A stretch of DNA of 64,000 bases from Chitinophagaceae bacterium (GCA_019638625.1 JAHBTK010000001.1:425434-489433), one strand, 5' to 3'. Numbered from the stretch's first letter, positions 19,748 to 29,306 are shown. The notes: generated by a model from the letters alone, not told the origin. A program made the numbers and translations.

Positions 19748-20224
19748 ATGGACAATAGCGCCAAGCTGGCGAACAGGTTCCGGGAAGTGGTTTTGGATGG
19801 GACCTGGATTGCCAATACAAACTATAAAGACCAGTTAAACAATCTCGACTGGAGGATCGCGACTCAAACCGTTCAATCTTTAAATACGATCTCAATTCTT
19901 GCCCAACATATTCATTATTATATTGCCGGAATAAAAAATGTTTTTCTTGGAGGAGGACTGGAAATCAGGGATCAATTCAGTTTTGATTTTCCCCCGGTTG
20001 AATCTCAGGAGCAATGGGAATCTTTTTTGGCCAAATTTTGGAAGGATGCCGGGGAATTGGCTGATTTAATTGAAAGCATGCCGGAAGGAAAACTCTATGA
20101 AAGTTTCGTTGACGAAAAATATGGAACTTATTTGCGGAATCTCGACGGGATGATTGAACATAGTTATTATCATTTGGGGCAGATTGTACTGATCAAAAAA
20201 ATGTTGGAAGGCGGCATTTCGTAG
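19748..20224 (+). CDS. DinB-like superfamily protein (DUF1572-like)
   Basis: 158-residue, mostly helical soluble protein with features of the DinB/YfiT four-helix bundle. A His pair occurs in ILAQHIHYYIAG at about 57-68 and again in MIEHSYYHLGQIVLIKK at about 135-151; such His residues bind a divalent metal in this superfamily. The final HxGQI motif is typical of DinB-like proteins linked to thiol-dependent transferases. No neighbour gives functional context; it sits 160 bases after the GNAT pair. Specific function unknown. Confidence 0.8.
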   Translation: MDNSAKLANRFREVVLDGTWIANTNYKDQLNNLDWRIATQTVQSLNTISILAQHIHYYIAGIKNVFLGGGLEIRDQFSFDFPPVESQEQWESFLAKFWKDAGELADLIESMPEGKLYESFVDEKYGTYLRNLDGMIEHSYYHLGQIVLIKKMLEGGIS

Positions 20225-20533
20225 CAATCCTGCATTAATAATTATTGATGATTTGTTCTGGTGGTCTGATATTAGTAAGGGGGTGCAGATGAAATTTTTG
20301 GATTGCCACTCTTACATAAATATGGCACACAAAGCTCGCAAAAGACCGCGCAAAAGATCGCAAAGAAAGAATCGGTTCTAAAAAGGGAGCTGTTTATGTG
20401 CCCTTAGCGCTTCATTGCGGCTTTGCGTGAAAACGGAAGAACTGCTCTTACATAAATATGTCACGCCAGGATCGCAAAAAAAGAATCGGTTCTAAAAAGG
20501 GAACTGTTTATGCACCCTGGCGCTTCATTGCGG
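20225..20533. repeat. Two direct copies of a ~90-base intergenic repeat
   Basis: Copy 1 spans about 20309-20422 and copy 2 about 20445-20534. Both run CTTACATAAATATG, a segment with GATCGCAAA, then AAGAATCGGTTCTAAAAAGG, GCTGTTTATG or ACTGTTTATG, and CGCTTCATTGCGGC. Copy 1 carries extra CGCAAAAG-type units and ends with TTTGCGTGAAAAC. No open frame of interest lies here. Cgcaaag/ctttgcg-rich phrases are common intergenic filler in Bacteroidota (recalled, not searched). Confidence 0.75.
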
Positions 20534-20992
20534 CTAAAACCTGAAATAAGGCCGTTCGGTAAACATAAAAGGCCATGGAATGGACAGAAAGATGATTATT
20601 AACGCTATGGTAAACCAAATGGTAAGCGTTTTGAATTTGGCCCGGGAGTCATTCAGCCTTTTTACTTTGGAGGAACCAATGGTGACCAGCACTACGGCAA
20701 TCGTCATTGCTACCAGATGCTCCATCCCAAAAAAGCGGATATCCCGTTCTTTCACCGCGGTAGAAAAGTTTTTCCAGAAATAGGATACTACCGGACTGAG
20801 AAAATACATGACCAGTCCTACCAGGAACTGAATGTGGATAGCTGACACCGTTATTTTTTTCCAACGGTTATCCCAGGAGGTATATGCCCTGCCGGATTTC
20901 CAGCCGGTGTACGAACGGTAGAGGGTGATAAGCATTGCCAGTAATATGAGCCATCTTAATACGGAATGCAGCATAATGAGGTGTGGATGCAT
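20534..20992 (-). CDS. Small integral membrane protein, cytochrome b-like four-helix type
   Basis: 152 residues when started at ATG 20992 (MHPHLIMLHSVLRW); a longer frame upstream lacks family character and overlaps the neighbouring CoA-transferase. Four hydrophobic helices are visible: about 8-25, 47-68 (HIQFLVGLVMYFL), 88-108 (HLVAMTIAVVLVTIG) and 123-143. His residues occur at the start of helices 1 to 3 (MLHSVLRW, IHIQF, EHLVAM), which is compatible with haem binding but not proof. It resembles uncharacterised Bacteroidota inner-membrane proteins. The frame ends just inside the repeat's second copy. Function unknown. Confidence 0.8.
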   Translation of the reverse strand: MHPHLIMLHSVLRWLILLAMLITLYRSYTGWKSGRAYTSWDNRWKKITVSAIHIQFLVGLVMYFLSPVVSYFWKNFSTAVKERDIRFFGMEHLVAMTIAVVLVTIGSSKVKRLNDSRAKFKTLTIWFTIALIIIFLSIPWPFMFTERPYFRF

Positions 20993-21002
20993 GACGAGGT
21001 TT

Positions 21003-22295
21003 TTAAATATTTGAGTTGAAAAATCTTTTGTGCATGGCTTTCTCCAGTGTCTCCCTGTGATCGGGGTGTGCAATGCTGATCAATGCTTTAGCCCGCTGTT
21101 TCAGGTTTTTACCAAACAAATTTACAATACCATATTCAGTAACCACCCAATGAATGTGCCCACGGGTGGTAACCACACCTGCTCCTTCTTTAAGAAAGGG
21201 AACAATCCTGGAAATGCCCTTTGAGGTGGTGGAAGGCATGGCGATAATGGGTTTGCCGCCTTCTGATAGGGAAGCTCCTCTCATAAAATCCATTTGGCCG
21301 CCAATACCGGAATACTGGTAGGTGCCGATAGAGTCGGCGCATACCTGCCCTGTCAGGTCAACTTCTATCGCGCTGTTAATAGCAGTAGCTTTAGGGTTCC
21401 GGCGTATCACACTGGTATCATTTACAAAAGCTATATCCATTACCAGTATGGATGGGTTGTTGTCCACAAAATCATACAGCTTTCGGGTACCGATCAGGAA
21501 ACTGGTTACCGACGCACCGGGAATGATCCTTTTATTTTCGTTTGTTATCACACCTTTTTCCAACAATGGAATAATTCCATCGGAAAACATCTCCGTATGG
21601 ATACCGAGGTCCTTATGGTGTTCCAGGTTTTTCAATACTTCATTGGGAATGGTGCCGATGCCCATTTGCAGGGTGGCGCCATCTTCTATCAGTGAGGCTA
21701 CATGATAACCTATCCTGGCGCTGACATCTGTGGAAGAAGAGGCGTAATCTACTTCGGGTAAGGCCGCCTCATGTGCCACAAAAGCATTGATTTTTGAAAC
21801 ATGTAAAAAGCCATCACCACCGGTTCGCGGCATGTTACTGTTAACCTGGGCAATAATATATTTGGCTGTGTCTGCCGCCGAAGCGGCAATATCCACGGAA
21901 GTGCCCAGGGAGCAGAACCCGTGTTTATCGGGAGGCGATACCTGTATCAATGCCACATCAATAGGTAATATGGACCTGCGGAACAACTGCGGTATCTGGC
22001 TAAGAAAAACCGGGACGTAGTCACCTGCTTCACTGTTGGCAACAGCGCGGGTATTGGCCGACACAAACAGGGAGTTGAAGAAAAAGCTTTTCCTGTATTC
22101 AGGTTTATTGAAGTCCAGCGCTCCCAGGTTGGTAATGCTTACCAGTTCCACATCCTGCAGTTCATCATGCCGGTTGAGCAGCGCTTCGATCAGGTGGACC
22201 GGCGTGGCAGCGCTGCCATGCAAAAAAACCCTGTTACCGGACTTTACGATTTGTACGGCCTCCCGGGCGGAAACATAATCCACAGTCGAATTCAT
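21003..22295 (-). CDS. Acetyl-CoA hydrolase/transferase family (4-hydroxybutyrate CoA-transferase-like)
   Basis: 430-residue CoA-transferase of the Cat/AbfT class (PF02550 plus PF13336), which moves CoA between carboxylic acids by a glutamyl-CoA intermediate. The catalytic Glu is expected in GIHTEMFSDG at about residue 233. The CoA/oxyanion region GIGGQMDFMRGA lies near 325-336, and VVTEYGIVNLFGK near the C-terminus is family-typical. It starts five bases after the stop of the SDR gene, so the two form an operon. Acetate or 4-hydroxybutyrate CoA exchange is plausible; substrate not provable from sequence. Confidence 0.92.
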   Translation of the reverse strand: MNSTVDYVSAREAVQIVKSGNRVFLHGSAATPVHLIEALLNRHDELQDVELVSITNLGALDFNKPEYRKSFFFNSLFVSANTRAVANSEAGDYVPVFLSQIPQLFRRSILPIDVALIQVSPPDKHGFCSLGTSVDIAASAADTAKYIIAQVNSNMPRTGGDGFLHVSKINAFVAHEAALPEVDYASSSTDVSARIGYHVASLIEDGATLQMGIGTIPNEVLKNLEHHKDLGIHTEMFSDGIIPLLEKGVITNENKRIIPGASVTSFLIGTRKLYDFVDNNPSILVMDIAFVNDTSVIRRNPKATAINSAIEVDLTGQVCADSIGTYQYSGIGGQMDFMRGASLSEGGKPIIAMPSTTSKGISRIVPFLKEGAGVVTTRGHIHWVVTEYGIVNLFGKNLKQRAKALISIAHPDHRETLEKAMHKRFFNSNI

Positions 22296-22300
22296 TTTAT

Positions 22301-23050
22301 TTATTTCGACAAATATCCGCCATCCACCGCATAATAACTACCGGTAATGAAAGAAGCTTTATCGGAGCTGAGAAAAACTACCAGTTCGGCTACTTCGGGG
22401 GCTTCGCCCAACCGGCCGACAGGATGCTGGGATACCAGTATCTGCTTTAGTTCATCACTCAGGCTGTCCAGCAGCGGAGTATTGATAAAGGCCGGTCCCA
22501 CTGCATTCACCCGTATTCCCTGTGCGCTGTACTCCATAGCGGCGGTTTTGGTAAGACCTACTACTCCATGTTTCGCGGCCACATAGGCTGCTGCCGTGTT
22601 GAACCCGACCTGCCCTAAAATAGAAGACATGTTCACGATCGCTCCTTTGCCCTGTTTGATCATTTGTTGCAACTGCGGCTTCATGCAGTAAAAAACCCCG
22701 TTCAGGTTTATGTTGATCACCTGTTGCCATCCCTCAATACTCATATCTGCTATGGGGTTGGATTCTCCTCCGATGCCTGCATTGTTAAATGCGATATCCA
22801 GCCTGCCGTATTTTCCAACAGCCCCGGAAACAAGCCCGGCACAGTCTTCCTGCTTACTAACGTCCGCCGGGATAAAAAATGCCTCGCCGCCTTTTTCCAA
22901 TATGGACTTTGTTGTATTTTCTCCCTGATCAATGTTGATGTCGGATACCACTACTTTGGCGCCGTACGCGGCATATAGTTCTGCGGCGGCCTTGCCAATA
23001 CCGGATCCGGCGCCGGTTACCAATGCCACTTTACCTTTAATATCTTCCAT
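22301..23050 (-). CDS. SDR family NAD(P)-dependent oxidoreductase
   Basis: 249-residue classical short-chain dehydrogenase. The cofactor motif TGAGSGIG is at 12-19, NNAG follows at about 88-91, the catalytic Ser is in VNMSSILG, and Tyr/Lys are in YVAAKHG at about 153-157. The C-terminal DGGYLSK is usual. ATG 23050 chosen over an upstream frame start because MEDIKGKVALVTG is the family opening. First gene of a two-gene operon with the CoA-transferase, and divergent from mannonate dehydratase. Some SDRs next to uxuA reduce fructuronate to mannonate; that is possible here but the CoA-transferase partner suggests a beta-hydroxyacid or alcohol substrate instead. Confidence 0.93.
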   Translation of the reverse strand: MEDIKGKVALVTGAGSGIGKAAAELYAAYGAKVVVSDINIDQGENTTKSILEKGGEAFFIPADVSKQEDCAGLVSGAVGKYGRLDIAFNNAGIGGESNPIADMSIEGWQQVININLNGVFYCMKPQLQQMIKQGKGAIVNMSSILGQVGFNTAAAYVAAKHGVVGLTKTAAMEYSAQGIRVNAVGPAFINTPLLDSLSDELKQILVSQHPVGRLGEAPEVAELVVFLSSDKASFITGSYYAVDGGYLSK

Positions 23051-23236
23051 ATTTTTTGTTTTGTGCAAATTTCTTAAATAAACCGGGGAAAATGGGAAAT
23101 CCTGTCAGGGAGTCATATGATTATGATCAGTAAAAGAGGGGAAGTGAACTTAATATTTGATGGTTATCTATCGCTCTTTTTTCATTTAATGGTTTTATTA
23201 TTTTACCATAGTTTAGCGGATCATAAATCAGATCGT

Positions 23237-24412
23237 ATGCATATTAAGCAACTACAGCAAACATGGCGATGGTTTGGACCCGGTGATCCTGTGAGCCTGC
23301 AGGATATTAAACAGGCTGGCGCTCAGGGTATCGTAACAGCCCTGCATCATATACCGCATGGAGAAGTATGGAGCCCGGAAGAGATCCAAAAGAGAATTGA
23401 TGAACTAAAGGCAGGAGGCTTTGAATGGAGTGTGGTGGAAAGTCTGACTGTGCATGAGGATATAAAGAGAAGAAGTGGCGACTATAAAGGTTATATTGAA
23501 AAATACAAACAGTCTTTGAAGAACCTGGCTGGCGCCGGAGGACGGGTTGTTACTTACAACTTTATGCCCGTTAACGATTGGACCAGGACTGATATCAACT
23601 ATACAGTTTCTGATGGCTCAAAGGCATTGTACTTCAATTGGGCGGATATGGCTGTGTTCGACATTCATATCCTGCAAAGGAAAAACGCGGCGGACGACTA
23701 CCCGGCAACGATAGTTGAAAAGGCAGAAAAAAAATTTGCTGCCATGAGTGAAAACGATAAGCAGTTATTGATAGACACGGTAGTATTTGGCATTCCGGGC
23801 GAAGAGAAAAGAACGCCTGACGGCATGCGCAAAGAACTGGAAAAATACAGTGATATTGATCGTAAGGCGCTGAAGGAGAATTTGGCGTACTTTTTACAGG
23901 AAGTGGCTCCCGTAGCATCGGAATATGGTATCCGGCTGGCTATTCATCCTGATGATCCTCCTTTCGATATCCTGGGCTTATCGAGGATTGTATGCAACAG
24001 GGAAGACCTGGCGGATATCATTTCTTTCACGGATGCGCCGGCGAACGGTTTGTGCTTTTGTACCGGTTCACTGGGAGCAAATCCGGCGAACGAATTGCCG
24101 GAAATGATAGCGGCTTTTAATAAGAGAATACATTTTGCTCATTTAAGGAATGTGATCCGGGACAAAGAAGGCAACTTTTTTGAAGCAGATCACCTGGATG
24201 GCGATGTGGATATGTATAGTGTGATTAAGGCCCTGTTGAATGTGCAGCAGGATGTAACGCACGATATCCCGTTCCGTCCGGATCACGGGCACCAGATGCT
24301 GGATGACCTGAATAAGGTAACCAACCCGGGGTATTCTGCCATCGGACGTTTACGCGGTTTGGCCGAGATACGCGGACTGGAACTCGGGATTGTAAGAAGC
24401 TGGAAGAAATAA
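23237..24412 (+). CDS. uxuA: D-mannonate dehydratase
   Basis: 391-residue TIM-barrel enzyme converting D-mannonate to 2-keto-3-deoxygluconate in hexuronate catabolism. It opens with QTWRWFGPGDPVSLQDIKQAG and has the family motifs HHIPHGEVW, YNFMPVNDWTRTD, AIHPDDPPF, FCTGSLGANP (conserved Cys), HFAHLRN and RPDHGHQM, which supply the metal-binding His, Cys and Asp. ATG 23237 gives the family length (E. coli 394); a further 40 upstream residues are open but unlike any homolog and hydrophobic. No uxaC, uxuB or kdgK lies nearby, so the pathway must be completed elsewhere, perhaps partly by the divergent SDR. Confidence 0.95.
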   Translation: MHIKQLQQTWRWFGPGDPVSLQDIKQAGAQGIVTALHHIPHGEVWSPEEIQKRIDELKAGGFEWSVVESLTVHEDIKRRSGDYKGYIEKYKQSLKNLAGAGGRVVTYNFMPVNDWTRTDINYTVSDGSKALYFNWADMAVFDIHILQRKNAADDYPATIVEKAEKKFAAMSENDKQLLIDTVVFGIPGEEKRTPDGMRKELEKYSDIDRKALKENLAYFLQEVAPVASEYGIRLAIHPDDPPFDILGLSRIVCNREDLADIISFTDAPANGLCFCTGSLGANPANELPEMIAAFNKRIHFAHLRNVIRDKEGNFFEADHLDGDVDMYSVIKALLNVQQDVTHDIPFRPDHGHQMLDDLNKVTNPGYSAIGRLRGLAEIRGLELGIVRSWKK

Positions 24413-24563
24413 TTTATATCACCGCATAACCCTGGCCGGCTGGACGCCGGGCTTCAGCGCCAGAGGAACCTATTGCAAAAGAGTACAAATATAAACGGCA
24501 ACTGTTGTAAGAGCAGATGTCTCCCGGGCCGGTATAAACTGTAATGAGGTACCAGAAAAACCA

Positions 24564-26843
24564 TTAATCTTCTTTATCCTCAATAATAAGTGCGGAGGGG
24601 ATGTCTGATAGCCAGAGGCTTTTTGACTCAACCAGCTTTTTCCAGCTTTCCAGGCTGATGAGCATCAGGTCCTGCTGTTTCAGAAAGTCCTTTTCAATGG
24701 TTTTAGATGATTGCAGGGTAATATGATTGGGAGCGGTTTGCTCAATGGCCCTGATTCTTTCTTTTATTTCCGGGCGGTTTTTTGCCAGTCCGGAAGTATC
24801 GAGTATGGTTACCTGTGAGGCTGCATTGTGTATAAGCTTTTGCGCATAGGTGATCAGGAAGCTGTCTTCAGCGTCGAAGATCAGGATAAATACCCGGTCG
24901 CTTTTGGTGAAGTTCTTATTGATAAAGACACCTACTGGTATCTGTGACCTGGAAATGATCTGTCTTGTACGTTCGTCGAACGGAGAATTGTCAAATATAT
25001 TCTCCCTGCCGGTTACAGTGTTCAGCAGCTTTTCCGGGTTGATGATACTGGTAGTAAAGCCCAGGAGCTTTCCCAGGAAGCTGCCTTCGTAAATAGATTC
25101 TCCCAGTCCGATCAGCAGCAGGTCGTAATCGCCTTTGTTGACCACATTGGTGATCTCCACATCAACATCGGCAGAGGTTTTGAATAAGGTGGTCACTTTT
25201 CTGCCTGAGGTCAGCGCTTCTTCAACCACCGGTCTGAAGCTGTCTTTTTCATATTCTTCCATATCATAATGATGGACCTCGTTGGCAGGCGAAATATGCA
25301 TGGCTGTTAGTATGGCATTTTCGTTCAGGCTCCTCGTTAAATCATTCGCCAGCTTGAACAACGCTTTTCCTGATTCCGGTGTTCCAAATGAAAACAGGAT
25401 CTTGTATTTACTTATTTCTTTTATTTCAGGAGGGATTTCTTCCGTTTTTGGTTTAAATGCCCAGTTGATAATGTCCAGGGCCGGTCCGGTCATAAATGTG
25501 GTGACCAGTGCCATTAATACCATCATCGAGAATACCGCGGGAGATAATACACCCAGGTCATACCCTATATTCAGCACCACCAGTTCCATCAGCCCCCTGG
25601 TATTCATCAACGCGCCTATGGATAGGCTGTCTTTCCAGTTTTGGCCTACAAACCTGGCCGCCAATGCACTTCCCAGGAATTTTCCAGCAACGGCAATCAG
25701 TATAATGATACCGGTCAGTTTCCATAATTCCGGATCGTTCAGCAACCCTATTTGCGTTCTTAACCCGGTGAATACAAAGAACAGGGGTAATAACAGCACC
25801 AGGGCTACATCTTCTACCTTTTCAATGAATAACATCCGGAATTTCACATTTTCGGGCATGATGGCGCCAGCCATAAAAGCCCCAAACAACGCGTGTATAC
25901 CGATTATTTCGGTAGCGTAGGAAGACAGGATAAGCGTTAGAAAGAAAATGGCAACGATAGGCTTGGTAAGACTTTGCTTGGACGTATAGATATTGCCCAC
26001 GCGGGTTAAAAAAGGCTTTACAATTTTCAGCATGAACAGTACATAACCCAGTGCCAGCGCAATAGTGTACAGGGAACTGGCTACCGATCCGGCTTTTACT
26101 ATCGCGATCACCGCTGCCAGTATACACCAGGCGGTAATATCGTCTGCCGCCGCACAGGTAATAACAATGGTGCCGAGTTTTGTTTTAGTAATACCTCTTT
26201 CCTGCACAATTCTTGCCAGTACCGGAAAGGCTGTGATGCTCATGGCAATACCCATGAACAACGCGAAGGATAAGAACTGAACGCCTTCGGGAGCGAATGA
26301 TTCATATATCCAATAAGCCAGTCCCATCCCCATCGCAAAAGGGATAATAATGCTGGCATGGCTTATAACAATGGCATCGTTGGTGGATTTCCGGAGCATT
26401 TTCAGATCCAGTTCCATACCCACGATAAACATGAAAAGGATCAGGCCTATCTGGCTTAGGAACTGGAGATTCCCTAATGACTGCGCGGGAAACAATGTGG
26501 CCGAAAACTCGGGAAAATACATACCCAGCAGCGACGGTCCCAACACAATACCGGCTATCATTTCTCCCACCACGGTGGGTTGCCCTATTTTTTTGCATAT
26601 CCAGCCAAACAGCTTCGCCACCATGATGATGGTAACTATTTGCGCTAACAGCATGGCGAGGGGATGTTCCAGGTTATGAGTAAGGTTATTTAAAAAATCA
26701 GTCCATTGACCGTTGGATGACTCTGAAATAACCACGGTTCTTCCTGCCTGCAATTCTTTGCCTGCAATCACCAGCCAGTAAATCACCAGGGAAAATATCC
26801 CGATAGTGGATACATAAAAAATCAGGTTCCTGTATTTCTTCAT
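24564..26843 (-). CDS. CPA2-family cation:proton antiporter with C-terminal UspA-like domains
   Basis: 759-residue inner-membrane protein. An extra N-terminal helix (residues 7-25) precedes a long loop, and the Na+/H+ exchanger domain occupies about 60-450 with around twelve helices, including GEMIAGIVLGPSLLG and the Asp pair in TCAAADDITAWC, typical of CPA2 ion-binding sites. The C-terminal 280 residues are soluble and resemble one or two universal-stress-protein domains (ILFSFGTPESGKALFKLA; LLLIGLGESIYEGSFLGKLLG) in place of the TrkA-N domain of KefB/KefC. It likely exchanges Na+ or K+ for protons with nucleotide-dependent gating (inference). Stands alone. Confidence 0.93.
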   Translation of the reverse strand: MKKYRNLIFYVSTIGIFSLVIYWLVIAGKELQAGRTVVISESSNGQWTDFLNNLTHNLEHPLAMLLAQIVTIIMVAKLFGWICKKIGQPTVVGEMIAGIVLGPSLLGMYFPEFSATLFPAQSLGNLQFLSQIGLILFMFIVGMELDLKMLRKSTNDAIVISHASIIIPFAMGMGLAYWIYESFAPEGVQFLSFALFMGIAMSITAFPVLARIVQERGITKTKLGTIVITCAAADDITAWCILAAVIAIVKAGSVASSLYTIALALGYVLFMLKIVKPFLTRVGNIYTSKQSLTKPIVAIFFLTLILSSYATEIIGIHALFGAFMAGAIMPENVKFRMLFIEKVEDVALVLLLPLFFVFTGLRTQIGLLNDPELWKLTGIIILIAVAGKFLGSALAARFVGQNWKDSLSIGALMNTRGLMELVVLNIGYDLGVLSPAVFSMMVLMALVTTFMTGPALDIINWAFKPKTEEIPPEIKEISKYKILFSFGTPESGKALFKLANDLTRSLNENAILTAMHISPANEVHHYDMEEYEKDSFRPVVEEALTSGRKVTTLFKTSADVDVEITNVVNKGDYDLLLIGLGESIYEGSFLGKLLGFTTSIINPEKLLNTVTGRENIFDNSPFDERTRQIISRSQIPVGVFINKNFTKSDRVFILIFDAEDSFLITYAQKLIHNAASQVTILDTSGLAKNRPEIKERIRAIEQTAPNHITLQSSKTIEKDFLKQQDLMLISLESWKKLVESKSLWLSDIPSALIIEDKED

Positions 26844-27005
26844 TGTGACCTCGGCTGTATTTATTTTAATTTCTTTTGAAACAAAGATTGTTGTCTCTGC
26901 TTTATTGGTCCCGGCGTAAAATTGGTCACTAAAGGGCTAATAAAAATACCGAAGCAGGAAATAATTTAAAAAATGTAATAAGCGGGAGAAAACCTGCAAT
27001 AAAAA

Positions 27006-27722
27006 TTACAGTTTCACTTTCCGGAGGAAGTCATTCCGGTACACCTCGCTTAAAACCAGCTTTAACCGCTCCCCGGAGGGACCGGGCAGGGTAGTGGTAA
27101 TTTCATCAAACGAGAATACCTGCACCGACTTCAGGGCTATTATTTCCTTTTTGTTGATCCTTGCAAAATCATCTTTGGGCAACAATCCCTGTAATTTTTC
27201 GAAGGAAATATTTTTCAGCGTTATAAGGGTTCCGTCGAACAATTGTGCCAGCTTATCGCGGCTGTCGATATCCGATGACCTGATGTAACATAGCTGGTCC
27301 AGGAATAACAGGGTTTTCCCTTTGTTGGTATTCAGCTTTATGAATTGTTTGTTTGAGTTGTTCCTGATCTGGCTCCGGGCTTTGGCGACTGCCTGCTGCA
27401 GTCTTTCCTTCTTTATCGGTTTGCGCACATAGTCAATCGCGTTGAGATCAAAGGCTTCCGCGGCATATTCGTTATAGGCCGTAGTAAAAATTACAGGTTT
27501 AGGATTCAGAAGGTTCGCCACCTGCAGCCCGTCAATTCCCGGCATTTCAATATCCAGTATGCACAGGTCGAATTCGATCCGCGGCACTTCCTGTAAAAAA
27601 AGCTCCGGGTCATTAAAGGCTTTCACCACCTCCAGCTCCGGCAGTTGCTCGCAAAGCATCTTCAGGTATGCCAGCCCCTTTAATTCATCATCTAGCAGCA
27701 AGCATTTCAGCTTTGTGTTCAA
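27006..27722 (-). CDS. LytTR family response regulator
   Basis: 238-residue DNA-binding response regulator. The receiver domain has acidic residues LLLDDE at the N-terminus, phospho-acceptor Asp in CILDIEMPG at about residue 54, Thr in FTTAY and Lys in YVRKPI. A LytTR DNA-binding domain covers about 130-235. The start must be TTG 27722: the frame is closed by TGA a few codons upstream and the receiver motif begins within ten residues. It overlaps the 3' end of the kinase gene by 35 bases, so kinase and regulator are translationally coupled. Confidence 0.93.
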   Translation of the reverse strand: MNTKLKCLLLDDELKGLAYLKMLCEQLPELEVVKAFNDPELFLQEVPRIEFDLCILDIEMPGIDGLQVANLLNPKPVIFTTAYNEYAAEAFDLNAIDYVRKPIKKERLQQAVAKARSQIRNNSNKQFIKLNTNKGKTLLFLDQLCYIRSSDIDSRDKLAQLFDGTLITLKNISFEKLQGLLPKDDFARINKKEIIALKSVQVFSFDEITTTLPGPSGERLKLVLSEVYRNDFLRKVKL

Positions 27723-28458
27723 GTAAGTTGATTTTCAGGTGTGCAATATAAACGTCGCCTTCAATAAATTTATCCAGCTTGAAGTGGTTCTTATAAATGA
27801 TTTGTAAACGTTGTTCCAGCGTTTGAGAACCAATTCCTCCTTTTTCCTTCTTAAAAAATGATTTTGAAGATATTTTATTGGACACTGTAAGGGAGAAGAA
27901 ATTGTTTTTAAACTCGAAAACTACTGAAATAAAGGCGTCTGTGCTTTGCAGGTCAGCGTGTTTGAAGGCATTTTCAATCAGGTCTATGGAGATCAGGGGC
28001 GCCAGCAGCCTTTGCTCATACAGCGGTTCGTTGTCGTTGATCTTCGTTTTTACTTTCAATTCAAAGAGAGGGCTTACTTTTATTTTATTGATCTCGATCA
28101 GGTTCAGTGCGAACTCTATTTCTTCCCTGGGAGTTACAAGTTTGTTACGGCTCTCATACAGTATATAATCCAGTACATTAGCGAGTTTATCAAGCGTAAA
28201 ATAAGTTTGATAGGCATGCGACTGAATGGAGTTCAGTACATTTTTGAAAAGATGGGGGTTCAGCCGGGATTCCAGGGTTTGCAGGTGCAGGTTGTTTACT
28301 TTGCTTTCCAGTTCCTGGAACTTACTTTCTGTTTCTATTTTCTTTTTTTCTGCCTTCCACACCCGGACTATCAGTAAAATGATCACGGATAATAGTACCA
28401 ATACTATTCCTGAAAACAATAAAATATAGTTTGCAGATATGTTGTATTGCTGCGGCAT
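27688..28458 (-). CDS. LytS-type sensor histidine kinase (His_kinase PF06580)
   Basis: 256-residue inner-membrane kinase. One TM helix at about 8-33 (ILLFSGIVLVLLSVIILLIV) is followed by a coiled-coil-like segment, the phospho-acceptor region SRLNPHLFKNVLNSIQ at about 63 (NPHFLFN-type, here variant NPHLFKN), and an ATPase domain with LIENAFKHA at about 161 and GGIGSQTLEQRL. There is no extracellular sensor domain, so the stimulus may be membrane-related or come via a partner. ATG 28458 was chosen over a longer frame without family character. TACCTTTG at 28467-28474 (minus strand) is a possible -7 box eight bases ahead of it. Confidence 0.9.
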   Translation of the reverse strand: MPQQYNISANYILLFSGIVLVLLSVIILLIVRVWKAEKKKIETESKFQELESKVNNLHLQTLESRLNPHLFKNVLNSIQSHAYQTYFTLDKLANVLDYILYESRNKLVTPREEIEFALNLIEINKIKVSPLFELKVKTKINDNEPLYEQRLLAPLISIDLIENAFKHADLQSTDAFISVVFEFKNNFFSLTVSNKISSKSFFKKEKGGIGSQTLEQRLQIIYKNHFKLDKFIEGDVYIAHLKINLLEHKAEMLAAR

Positions 28459-28661
28459 CGGCCATGCAAAGGTAAATAATTCAGATTTGGTATAACCGGT
28501 TATGATCGAAGTGCATTTATTCCCTGTTTTATGAAGATGGTGCAAAATTATTAACAGCTTACCTTCATGGCGATCTGCCGGCAGGCGGAGGAGCCATCTC
28601 TGCAAGAGAACAGTCCAATGTGTCAATTATAAGAAAGCAGGGCTGGTTTTTACCCCGGCTA

Positions 28662-29306
28662 TTAGTTTTTAATACCTTCCAGGTTGAGGAGAAATGCATA
28701 TTCGAGCGCTATCTCTTTCAGGTAGTCAAACCGTCCCGAAGCGCCGCCATGCCCATAATCCATATTGGTTTTCAGGAGTAATACATTGTTGCCGGTTTTG
28801 GTTGCCCTTAGCCTGGCAACCCATTTGGCGGGTTCAAAGTATTGCACCTGGCTGTCGTGCAATCCTGTTGTCACCAGCAGGTTGGGATAATTTTTTGCGA
28901 CAGAATTTAAAATACTGTTTTCCTTCGTCGGTACGGGTATAATAGTAATACCCGTTTTTCAGGAAGGGAACGGATTCATCCTTTTCTTTGATGCGGCCTT
29001 TCATTTCGGTAAACAGCTTTTCCTGCAGGGATGCTGTATGTTGCATCATGCTGTCGGTATAAGCATTTTCCGCTTCCAGGTATTGTATCACAGCCGCACT
29101 GTCCGGCCCCTGTTTGAAATAGTCATTCAACCAGAAATAATTGTCTACAGTGGTTTCACCATGTATATTTCTTTCGTGTGGTTTTATCGTTGCCACCGGC
29201 GGCTGGATATTATCCGGCCAGGCAGGTTTTGCCGGGAGTTATTACAAGATATCATAAAAGCTATGCTTACAAATAAGGCCAGGTATAAAGTATTATGTGT
29301 TTGCAT
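28662..29306 (-). pseudogene. Oligopeptidase B (S9A) remnant with frameshift and ~1.4-kb internal deletion
   Basis: Read on the minus strand from ATG 29306, a lipoprotein leader (FVSIAFMISC) is followed by a frame change near 29200-29235. The next frame holds a typical oligopeptidase N-terminus ([37 protein letters not shown]). At about 28888-28898, an A/T run, it jumps out of frame to the family's extreme C-terminus ([32 protein letters not shown]). Full-length proteins have about 690-710 residues; some 480, including the catalytic Ser and most of the hydrolase domain, are missing. The catalytic His of GHGG remains. Clearly non-functional. Confidence 0.92.

Noticed and set aside
20309..20534. 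CRISPR or IS remnant
   Set aside because: Only two long imperfect copies, no spacers, no transposase fragment and no terminal inverted repeats.
23117..23236. N-terminal extension of mannonate dehydratase as a signal peptide
   Set aside because: The hydrophobic stretch is present in frame, but the enzyme is cytoplasmic in all known cases and ATG 23237 gives the normal family start and length.
24413..24563. tRNA or small RNA between mannonate dehydratase and the antiporter
   Set aside because: GC-rich dyads are present, but no cloverleaf or conserved T-loop sequence could be found.
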